Positions 55,901 through 64,000 of a stretch of DNA of 64,000 nucleotides are shown piece after piece (position 1 is the stretch's first letter; each line of letters begins with the position of its first letter). This stretch comes from Impatiens glandulifera. Its lineage: Eukaryota; Streptophyta; Magnoliopsida; Ericales; Balsaminaceae. The stretch spans positions 2,401,501-2,465,500 of the forward strand of contig NC_061870.1 of NCBI RefSeq assembly GCF_907164915.1, read 5' to 3'. The notes beneath the pieces are model-generated. The model was not told the DNA's origin. It was given only the letters and a program-made list of their open reading frames with translations, and did no database searches. Both the position numbers and the translations under genes were made by a program.

Positions 55901-57961
55901 TTATATCAATTGATTAAGATTAGTAAGTCCCAAGATATTTCGAAAGTGAGAGAACTTAGTTTCCTGTAGCGGTTTTGTAAATATATCCGCTACTTGTTGC
56001 TCGGTCGAGACATATTCCAGCCGGATGTGTTTCTCCTGAACATGCTCCCGGATGAAATGGTGTCGGATGTCGATATGCTTTGTTCTTGAGTGCAACACCG
56101 GATTGTATGTAATCGCTATGGCGTTGGTGTTGTCACAAAAGATTGGAGACTCCTTGGATTCTATTCCGAAATCCCTTAGTTGCTGTTGGATCCAGAGGAG
56201 TTGTGCACAGCAGCTTCCAGCCGCTATGTACTCCGCCTCTGCGGTTGATGTTGCAACGGACGTTTGTTTCTTGCTGCTCCAAGTGACTAACCGGTCACCC
56301 AAGAATTGACAGGTTCCACTTGTACTCTTTCGGTCGATTTTGCATCCTGCGTAATCGGCATCTGAGTAGCTTATTAGATTGAAACTTGAGTCTTTTGGGT
56401 ACCAAAGTCCCACTTCTTGAGTTCCCTTTAGATATTTTAGAATTCTTTTGGCCGCCGTATAATGAGACTGCTTTGGATTTGCTTGGAACCTCCCGCACAC
56501 TCCAACCGCAAACAGAATATCAGGTCGACTAGCTGTTAGATATAGCAGCAATCCGATCATTCCTCGATATGCTGTGATGTCAACGGCTTAACCATCATCA
56601 TCTTTGTCCAGCTTCACGGAAGGACTCATTGGCGTAGCCGCTTCGGCACATGTATCCATCCCAAACTTCTTCAGCAGTTCGGCTGTGTACTTTGGTTGGC
56701 TTATGAACGTTCCGGCTTCAATCTGCTTAACCTGAAGTCTTAGAAAGAAACTCAATTCTCCCATCATACTCATTTGAAATCTATCAGTCATCATTTTCGA
56801 AAATTTATCACATAATTTTGGATCGGTTGATCCGAATATGATATCGTCAACATAAATCTGAACAAGTAGAATTTGTTCCTTCCTTTCAAATTTGAAAAGT
56901 GTTTTGTCTACCGAACCTATTGTAAATTTGTGATCAAATAAAAATTGTGTTAATGTATCATACCAAGCTCTTGGAGCTTGTTTCAAACCGTAAAGGGCTT
57001 TATTCAGCCGGTAAACGTGATTTTAATGTTCTGGATTTTTAAAACCTGGAGGTTGGTTAACATTCACCTCTTCATTTACCTTACCGTTTAGAAAAGCACT
57101 CTTAACATCCATTTGAAAGACTTTGAAATTTTTGAAAGCTGCATATGCTAAAAATATTCTAATGGCCTCAAGTCTAGCTACAGGGGTAAATGATTCTTCA
57201 AAATCAACGCCTTCTTCCTGTTTATAGTCTTGAGCCACTAATCGGGCTTTGTTCCTCGTAACTAAACCGTCTTCATTGAGTTTATTTCTGAATACCCATC
57301 GTGTTCCTATAACCGGTTTGTTTTTCGGTCTAGGGACTAGGTACCAGACTTTATTTCTCTCAAACTCGTTTAATTCCTCTTGCATTGCCAAGATCCAATC
57401 TGGATCTGACAACGCTTCATCCACCTTTTTTGGCTCAATTTGTGATATGAAAGCAGAGTTTCCATAGTAATCCAAATTTTGTTGCCTAGTTCGGACGGGT
57501 GAGGATATGTTACCTATTACTAGTTCAAGAGGATGATTTTTGTTCCTTCTGAGGTTAATCCGAGACGTGTCTACCAAGCTTTCGGTTGGCTGATCAAGGT
57601 TAGACTGATCGGTAGGCTGAACAGATTCAGACCGACCGATTTCTTCAGTAGAAACCGAAGCGTCAACTTTCTGCGGTAAGGCAGCTTGATCAGGCTGAGT
57701 TTCAGCATCAACCGCTTGGTCCTTGACAAAGCGTCTAAAAACCGGAACCTCGTCTTCATCATCAGAATAGATATTAAAATTTTCCATTCTGTTGTGAAGG
57801 TCGAAGGGTAATGCAGTGTTTCGCTCAACCGATTCATCGAAAACAACGTGTGCGGTTTCTTCAACTGTTAAAGTCCTAGTATTATATACTCTGTAGGCTT
57901 TACTCACAACTGAATATCCCAACATTATTCCCTCATCGGATTTAGCATCAAAAGCGGTCAA
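55901..57961 (-). pseudogene. element B reverse transcriptase and RNase H
   Basis: One frame with stops at 57023 (TAA) and 56588 (TAA). RT segments are [68 protein letters not shown] and the catalytic [10 protein letters not shown]. RNase H includes SYSDADYAGCKIDRKSTSG, STAEAEYIAA and TNAIAI, then HIDIRHHFIREHV and ADIFTKPLQETKF. The catalytic Asp residues are present. Only the two nonsense codons prevent translation. Confidence 0.9.
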
Positions 57962-58006
57962 GTAATTCTTGTCGTTATTGTGAACAAAACATTTACTACC
58001 AAAAAT

Positions 58007-58498
58007 TCAAAAATACCGTACACTTGGAACTTGATCAAAGTAAATTTCAAAAGGAGTTTTAGAAAACCGTTTAGTTACTAAAGATCGATTTTGTGTATAG
58101 CACGCGGTGTTGATAGCTTCAGCCCAAAACTTTTGAGCGATACCCGAATCGGCTATCATTGACCTTGCGGCTTCCTTGAGAGTTCGGTTTCTTCTCTCAG
58201 CCAGGCCATTTTGTTGAGGAGTTCTGGCACTAGACAACTCGTGCCTAATACCGGAATCATCAAGAAAAGTAGTTAAGTTACTGTTTATAAACTCAGTTCC
58301 TCTATCACTTCTGATTTTATTCACTCGAATAGATTTTTCATTCTGTATTCTCAAAATCAGTTTAATCAAGTTTGGAGTTGCTTGATTCTTAGAAGCTAGA
58401 AAAGTAACCCAAGTAAATTTTGAGTAATCATCAATAACTACCATAGTATAATGCATGCCTCCTAAACTAGTTACTTTAACCGGACCAAACAGATCCAT
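58007..58498 (-). pseudogene. element B integrase core
   Basis: An open stretch of 163 residues with the DDE residues visible: MVVIDDYSKFTW, IRSDRGTEF and TPQQNGLAERRNRTLKEAAR. A TGA at 58007 separates it from the downstream link to RT in the same frame. A frame change lies between it and the upstream protease region (58498-58558). Confidence 0.9.
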
Positions 58499-58557
58499 AT
58501 GCAGGAGTTCTAAGCATCGTTCAGATTAATAATTTCCTTTATTTTTGAAATATGATT

Positions 58558-59166
58558 TCACTTGTTTGCCCATTTGACATGCCCCGCACATACTTTGTCT
58601 TTTGAAAACTTAACATTTGGAAAACCGTGAACTAGTTCCTTGGAATAAATAAAGTTAATCGTTTTGAAATTCAAGTGGTTTAACCGTTTATGCCAAAGCC
58701 AGTTTGGATCATTTCCGGCTATCATACACACAGGTTTTTCGAAATTAGTTTTCCAATTTACTTTGTAAATGTTTCCTATCCGGTTACCGGTTAGCAAAGT
58801 GTCATTATCTTGATTTTTGACTAGGCATGAGTTTTTATGAAATTCAACTTTGTAGCCCACATCACACATTTGGCTTATGCTTAACAGATTAAAGCTTAGT
58901 TTTTCTACCAATAGTACATTACTTATGGATAAATCACCATGGACAATCTTACCCTTGCCCACGGTTTTACCTTTCGAGTTGTCTCCGAATGTGATGACTG
59001 CTCCGGTTTCGTACTTGATGTCGGTCAGTAGCTCCTTGTTTCCGGTCATATGCCTTGAGCATCCACTGTCCAAGTACCATTCAGAATTCTTTAACCGGTT
59101 GCTCCTCCTAACCTGTAACAAACAATTATTTACACCTTTTTGGTACCCACATTTAGTTGGGTCCAT
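58558..59166 (-). pseudogene. element B protease and pre-integrase region
   Basis: WYLDSGCSRHMTGNKEL carries the aspartic protease active site. WLWHKRLNHLNFKTIN and CAGHVKWANK form the pre-integrase zinc-binding part. The listed ATG at 59166 is internal to what should be a gag-pol continuation; the gag end and protease are in different frames here. Confidence 0.85.
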
Positions 59167-59262
59167 GGTTGATTAGTCCCTTTGGGATCCAGACTTGAAT
59201 GAGTCGGATCACTTTCCCGGTTATTGTTTTGATAATATTTGGCTTAACTTCTTGGCTGTTGC

Positions 59263-61017
59263 TCAAGAATGCCTTATGTGGTGATGGGCTTCTTTGATGT
59301 CGGGTTTTATTTGGTTTACTTGGTTTCCGGTTGATTTCCTTCTCTCAGGATGAAGCCATTTTTCAGATTCGTTAGGACTTACATACTTAAGCGTTTCTTC
59401 CGGTTTTAGGTCATTTTCGGTTTGTGAACTCTTGACAAATTTTATAAATGGAAGATTATTTTTCGTGAGTTTCATCCCGTTAGATTGTTTTGTTTCATTT
59501 TGTTTATTTGGTTCATAACCGATACCATACCTACACTTCGGATGTCTTTTATAGTTACACATTTGTTTCACTGCTTGACGTGATCTCTCCCACGCAGCCG
59601 TGACGTACATTGCTCGTTCATCGGTTTCGGTTACCGGTTGAACTGTCTTCTCATTGTCGGAGAATAGTTCATCCGGTTCATACATTTCGATTTCACATGT
59701 TTTATCATATACATTATTTGTTTGTTCGGTTTTAGGTTCTACAGGAGTTGGTATGTACGCAGATATGTTTCTAAACTCAACAACCATTTGGTTGAGTACA
59801 GAAACCAGATCTTCTTTAGTAAACTCATCAGAAGAGAAATCAAATACCTCTTTGTCGTTTGCCATGAAGCAGGTTACTTTCTCTTCACCATCTTCATTAT
59901 CGGAGTATGCCCACTCGCTTCCACCGTCGGATGCAATGAGTGCCTTTTGAATCTCCTTTCCTTCATCAGAATGTTGATCATCATTCCTCCGGTAGTCGTT
60001 TCGTTGGTTGTTAATATTTCCCCGATAGTTGTTCCCTTGGTAGTTGTTTCCCTAATACCGGTTGCCTTGATAGTTATTCCCTTGATAATTGTTTCATTGA
60101 TAGTTTCCTTCCGGTTTTCTATCGTCTCTTCTTGGTTTTCTACACTCTGACCTGAAATGTCCAAAACCATCACAGTTATAACATCTCTTGTTTGATTTAT
60201 CTACATAGTTATAATTAAAGTCATTATTAGATGGTGGTTGGCTCTTCTTCATGAATTTCCCGAATTTCTGAGCTAGCATCGCCATCACATCGTCGGTAAT
60301 TTGATCGGTGTTTTTGACTGGAGCCGGTGCGGTTGATACTTGGGCCGCCGGTTCCACCGATGTAACCAAAGCTCTAGTTGTGGTTGATGTGGATGCTTCA
60401 TCTTCGATCCGAGACTTGATCTCGAATTCGTAGGCTTTCAAGTCCTCGAACACATCATGCAACTTCATCTGCCCAAGGGTGCTCGATTCCCTCATCACCA
60501 TGGTCTTGATATCCCACGTGCTTGGCAAAGATCTTAGGGCTTTGATGATCACTTCTCGGTTGTCATACTTCGTTCCGAGTGTTTGAAGCTCGTTGACTAC
60601 ACTGGTGAACCGGTTGCTGAATTCCTTCATGTTTTCCCCCGGTTTCATCCGTATATTTTCATATTTTTGTGTAGCCACCAAGATTTTGTTCTCCTTGGTT
60701 CTTTCGTTTCCCTCGTGGATCTGAATAATCGTTTCCCAGGCTTCCTTTGCATTTTCACACTCTGATATTTTGTTCAAAGTGTTATTATCTATAGCCTTAT
60801 AGATGTGCCTCATGCAATGGTTGTCCAGGTTACTCCGTCTTCGATCTTCACTCGTCCATAGGTTTTCCTCCTTGTTGATCTTGATCGGTCCCTCTTTCAA
60901 GACTCGGCTCATCTCATCATCTAACGTAATCAGATGTAGATACATCTGTTTCTTCCAACTGCTAAACGCTTCGCTGTTTAGCATTGGCGGCTTGTCGCTG
61001 TGGGTCATGCTTCCCAT
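59263..61017 (-). pseudogene. element B Gag with CCHC knuckle and GNNYQ repeats
   Basis: ATG at 61017, 34 bp downstream of the primer-binding site. The copia Gag region (SWKKQMYLHL, NAKEAWETI, GENMKEFSNRF) is followed by CYNCDGFGHFRSEC near residue 275. Next is a glycine/asparagine/tyrosine/glutamine repeat (about 60110-60000) of NNYQG-type units. A C-terminal acidic region then resembles E3 Gag. TGA at 60094 and TAG at 60052 interrupt the repeat. A frame change lies near 59340. Confidence 0.85.
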
Positions 61018-61050
61018 CTTCGTTGGTTGTTTGAGTGCTAAGAACCTCGC

Positions 61051-61062
61051 TCTGATACCACT
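61051..61062 (-). other. primer-binding site of element B
   Basis: The minus strand reads AGTGGTATCAGAGC just inside the LTR, complementary to initiator Met tRNA. It defines the right LTR as 5'. Confidence 0.9.
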
Positions 61063-62289
61063 TGTTAGGATCGGGGATGCCCTTAGAGGACCGGGGTGTT
61101 TCCGGTTTCAGGAAGGGTGGCCGCTTACAACACACACACTACTTTGGTGATAGTCCGGTTAAAGACTAAAACCGTTCTCAGCACTGCACAAACTGTCATA
61201 GACTCTTGAACCGGGTTCAAGGGCGGAAATGTCTGTTTCAGGTTGAAGCAACTTATGCGACTTTAGATGATGCAGGAGTCGGTTTTATGGATATGAGTGA
61301 CCGGTTTTAGAAGTACGATTGGTTTGAGGTTTAGGTTAAGTAAGCAAGAAATGAAAGCAACGAAAGAACACGAGACAAGAATTTGTTTATGGATGTTCGG
61401 AGCAAACCCTCCTACGTCACCCCTTCTTCTCAGGTTATGAGAAGGATCTCCACTAACTTTTATAGTTAACAACAGTACCTCCGGTCGAGCCCAACTTCGC
61501 TACTCGCCGGTTACACCAAACTCACACTTTGATGTAATACAACAACTTTACACAACAACACACAAAAGGCTTCCGGTTTTAGACACACCGGTTTTACAGT
61601 ATAGGACTTTATTTCTCTAGAACTTAATGTTTTTCGTAATTCGTAGTGTACAACTTTCAGAACTGATGATGCTCACAACTACTGCATTAAATGAAGACGT
61701 TTGATCTTCCTTTTATAGCTTAAAGTAGCCAACGGTTACTTTCTCCTCTCTCCTGCGGATTGGTCGATCATTATCACGCCTGATGCAGAAAGGTTGCTTG
61801 CACGCTTCATTTTCCTTAACACTTGGCAGTCATGCAGGCAGCTCTGAGCAGAAGATGACGTAGCCGGTTTTCAGATTTGGACACGTGTTGGGCATGCACC
61901 TCCGGTTGTCAACTTCGGATTAATAAAGCATCATTGCTTTCCTCGCATGCTTCTGATCGGATCCGATCTTCTTTTATTCTTTCAAGACACATTTCTTCCG
62001 TCATGGTACGTCACTCTTGTAGTTTGAATATTCTGACTTTTATTCTGAACCTTCCGGTTTTTGTGTCTTGTGCAGTATGATCCGGTTGGAGTGAAAGTTT
62101 TTGTGTTGGCTAACCGGTCGCTTGAGAAAGTGAAAACCGGTTCCTCTGATTTTTTAACTTGATCACTTGAAACTGGTTTCTTTGAAGTATAGTAGCAACC
62201 GGTTTTGATCTGTACCTGCACATGAAGGTTAGCACCTGTTTAGTTCGTCTGGTCGGTTCCAAAAATTAATCTACTTAATTTTTCTATCA
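61063..62289 (-). repeat. 5' LTR of element B
   Basis: 1,227 bp, same boundaries and TATA position as the left LTR. Its plus-strand end, TACTTAATTTTTCTATCA, lies 16 bp from the AGD12-like exon and is T-rich. Confidence 0.92.
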
Positions 62290-62294
62290 TTATA
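62290..62294. repeat. target-site duplication TTATA, right copy
   Basis: Matches 48266-48270; followed by CATGCATGCAG, the splice acceptor of the last AGD12-like exon. Confidence 0.9.
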
Positions 62295-62305
62295 CATGCA
62301 TGCAG

Positions 62306-62587
62306 GAAGTGTATGACTATGATACATTTTATGCTGATGACATAATGGGTGAGGCAGATATTGATATACAATGGATGATAAGTTCTGCAATGGTATATGG
62401 GGATGCTGCAATGTTTGGAAACATGCAAATTGGGAAATGGCTAAAGGCGGATGATAATGCCCTCGTAGAAGACAACACTGTAAATATAGTCGATGGAAGG
62501 GTGAAGGAGGAAGTGAGTCTTAAGCTAGAGAATGTGGAATCGGGAGAGATTGATCTAGAACTAGAATGGATTCCTCTTGAGCAATAA
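62306..62587 (+). CDS. AGD12: AGD12-like gene, last exon (C2 domain end)
   Basis: Acceptor GCAG at 62302-62305. The 93-codon exon joins in frame to 48213 and reads EVYDYDTFYADDIMGEADID, MQIGKWLKADDNAL, VNIVDGRVKEEVSLKLENVE, ending DLELEWIPLEQ. The D-Y-D-----DD pattern supplies C2 calcium-binding residues. This is the typical C-terminus of AGD12/ZAC-type proteins. The C2 half is fully intact, unlike the ARF-GAP half. Its intron is now about 14.1 kb because of element B. Confidence 0.85.
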   Translation, partial: EVYDYDTFYADDIMGEADIDIQWMISSAMVYGDAAMFGNMQIGKWLKADDNALVEDNTVNIVDGRVKEEVSLKLENVESGEIDLELEWIPLEQ

Positions 62588-63634
62588 TCATCTTAGCTAA
62601 TCTTAAATATAATTAACTCTCTTACTTGTAATCAATAATAATAAGCTCTCAATTCTCATTGAAGCCATTTTGTATTGAGAATTCTAGTTTTGTAAATCAT
62701 TTACAGTTTTTTCCAGATTCTAAAATTCTTCACCTGTTTCTCCATCAAGATTTCTCTCTTGATGAAGCCAAATTTTCTTATTTTATAACACATGATTTGA
62801 CCTAAATTTATATATAGAGTTTCATAGGAATAGATGTGACTGACTTATACAAATTACTTTCTATATTTGTTACAAATTCTATTACAGTATGAGATTCTAA
62901 ATTTTGGGTTGGGTTTGTGTTTTGTTATGTATGGTGTCCTGTTTAATTGGACTAAGTTTTTTGTCATAAAGTTTTATTTTTTGTATGAATAGAATTAGTC
63001 ATGGATGAATCGTTCTCAATTGAGTCAACAATACTGTCTAAAGTGTCCGAATAATTTGACAAAACAATACCCAACCATGTTTAAACTCTGAAAATGATGA
63101 AGTTAATCTTTGATGAACTTAAATGGTCAGCTAAGAATGATGAAGTTATGATTACTTTAATCTTTGATGTACAAAAGGGCCAACAAGAGGACATGTGTTT
63201 ACTATTTCATCTCTCATTGATGAAATAAAATAATTGCATTTCTGTTGAAACTTCTACAATGTGAATTTAGTTATATTGTCTAAATATTATCTCTTAACTT
63301 TATATATTCAATTCATAATGAATTAAAATCATTTAAGTAGTTTTTTAATGTTAAAACTAAATATGAAACGAAAGAAAATCAAATTAGATAATAACAAAAC
63401 AGCTGAAGGAAAGGGGAAAAAACTCATTCCAACATTTAATAGTTTTAATTCAGCTGAAGAAGAATAAGTTCTTCCTTCTTTTTTGACCAAGTTTTGGTGG
63501 GTAAATAAGGATGAGTTCCATTATTTATTCTTAACCTAACAAGAACCAGGCTAAACAATAGACAAAAATGAGCAAAATAACACATAAGTCAAAACCCTTC
63601 TTTCTCGAAGATGGTCTGTTTTGGCTTCGTGGTT
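62588..63634. other. intergenic DNA between convergent genes
   Basis: AT-rich sequence holding the 3' UTRs of the AGD12-like and phosphoglycerate mutase genes; no ORF or repeat recognised. Confidence 0.5.
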
Positions 63635-63799
63635 TTAGTTGTCAACCACCTCAATTAGGGTAGTTTCATAGTCACTAGGTGCCTTAAATCCATGGATATT
63701 GATCATTGTGGCAGCCACATTTTCAAGTCCTCTAGTTGGAACATCCTTCATGTACCTCACACAAGCCGCCAAACCTGGCCCTCCAATTTTAATAGGCAC
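63635..63799 (-). CDS. 2,3-bisphosphoglycerate-independent phosphoglycerate mutase, last exon
   Basis: The final exon (54 codons plus stop) reads VPIKIGGPGL, DVPTRGLENVAATMINIHGF and APSDYETTLIEVVDN. This is the C-terminus of the plant cytosolic glycolytic enzyme that interconverts 3- and 2-phosphoglycerate. The acceptor (TTTTTACAG) is canonical and joins in phase 0 to the exon at 63894. It is convergent with the AGD12-like gene. Confidence 0.85.
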   Translation of the reverse strand: MPIKIGGPGLAACVRYMKDVPTRGLENVAATMINIHGFKAPSDYETTLIEVVDN

Positions 63800-63893
63800 C
63801 TGTAAAAATGCAACCAAACCCACAAATTATTTCTCGATTTTTCACCTCGATATAGTAATAATAATAATAATGGAGATTTAGATATGTTATTAC

Positions 63894-64000
63894 GGGTTCA
63901 AGAGTGTGAGAGGTCAAAATTTGAACATTTTCATTTTTATCAAGATCTGGCTCTCCTTTCTTGTTCCTTTTTACCATGTCTTTGCGTTTCCATGATCAGT
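63894..64000 (-). CDS. phosphoglycerate mutase, penultimate exon (partial, one-base frame break)
   Basis: It encodes MVKRNKKGEPDLDKNENVQ and LTSHTLEP before a GTAATA donor. At the window edge the metal-binding DHGNA segment is encoded in a different frame from the following DMVKR: one base appears missing near 63983-63985, and the continuing frame has a TGA. This may be an assembly or sequencing error, or a true lesion. The rest of the gene lies to the right. Confidence 0.75.

Larger units (their letters stand above)
48271..62289 (-). mobile_element. element B: complete SIRE-like Ty1/copia retrotransposon, 14.0 kb
   Basis: Two 1,227-bp LTRs, a methionine-tRNA primer-binding site, gag, pol in copia order (PR, IN, RT, RNase H), three 3' ORFs and a polypurine tract, flanked by the 5-bp duplication TTATA. 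The LTRs differ at about twelve sites (roughly 1%, mostly transitions), so insertion is recent. Gag, pol and gamma nevertheless hold many stops and at least two frameshifts, so it cannot make its own proteins. It lies antisense inside the last intron of the AGD12-like gene. Hexamer CCGGTT/AACCGG is strikingly frequent throughout. Confidence 0.92.

Noticed and set aside
1..64000. tRNA or rRNA genes
   Set aside because: No cloverleaf with A/B boxes or rRNA segment recognised; tRNA-like strings are primer-binding sites only.

Overview
The window is nuclear DNA of a flowering plant, most likely a eudicot. The evidence is spliced plant genes (A-type cyclin, ARF-GAP/C2 protein, cofactor-independent phosphoglycerate mutase), an AT-rich background, and plant-type Ty1/copia, Ogre-like, LINE, hAT and CACTA elements. 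Roughly 80% is transposable-element DNA nested several layers deep. Most coding sequence is on the minus strand and belongs to SIRE-like copia elements, meaning elements with an extra ORF downstream of pol.

Region 1 (1-24471): an Ogre/Tat-like element on the minus strand is split by a 22.7 kb block at 338-23052, flanked by the 5-bp duplication AAGAC. The block holds three related copia elements (E1, E2, E3) and five LTRs of about 1.2-2.75 kb. These LTRs carry long arrays of AGAC/GTCT palindromes. E1 and E2 are truncated where the next LTR starts. E3 keeps gag and a 1,122-codon 3' ORF but has no pol.

Region 2 (24472-34439): the putative Ogre-like LTR, AT-rich DNA, two (AT)n tracts, an inverted-repeat element, and a solo LTR (30524-33559, duplication AAATA) that itself contains a second solo LTR (31433-32698, duplication GATTT). 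A paralogous empty site for the outer insertion lies near 27135.

Region 3 (34440-41290): a LINE fragment split by a hAT-like element (34658-39342, 8-bp duplication). That element contains a CACTA element (34814-39025) carrying captured exons of a TRAPPC2L-like gene. A further solo LTR lies at 39682-41018 (duplication AACAT).

Region 4 (41291-47098): unassigned DNA with tandem repeats, then an intronless A3-type cyclin gene (44695-45750).

Region 5 (47099-64000): an AGD12-like ARF-GAP/C2 gene with damaged splice sites in its N-terminal half. Its last intron holds a complete 14.0 kb copia element B (48271-62289; duplication TTATA; 1,227-bp LTRs differing at about 12 sites). B carries gag, pol, and three diverged copies (alpha, beta, gamma) of the same 3' ORF domain, each with its own TATA box and leader. 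Convergent with the AGD12 locus, the 3' end of a phosphoglycerate mutase gene runs off the right edge.

The strongest candidate for something undescribed is the 3' module of the copia elements. It is a domain family downstream of pol, triplicated in B, driven by apparent internal promoters, and sometimes extended by coiled-coil and RGG-rich tails. In E1-E3 it is preceded by the same AGAC palindromes found in the LTRs. All homology statements are from reading the sequence and memory of protein families; no search was run.
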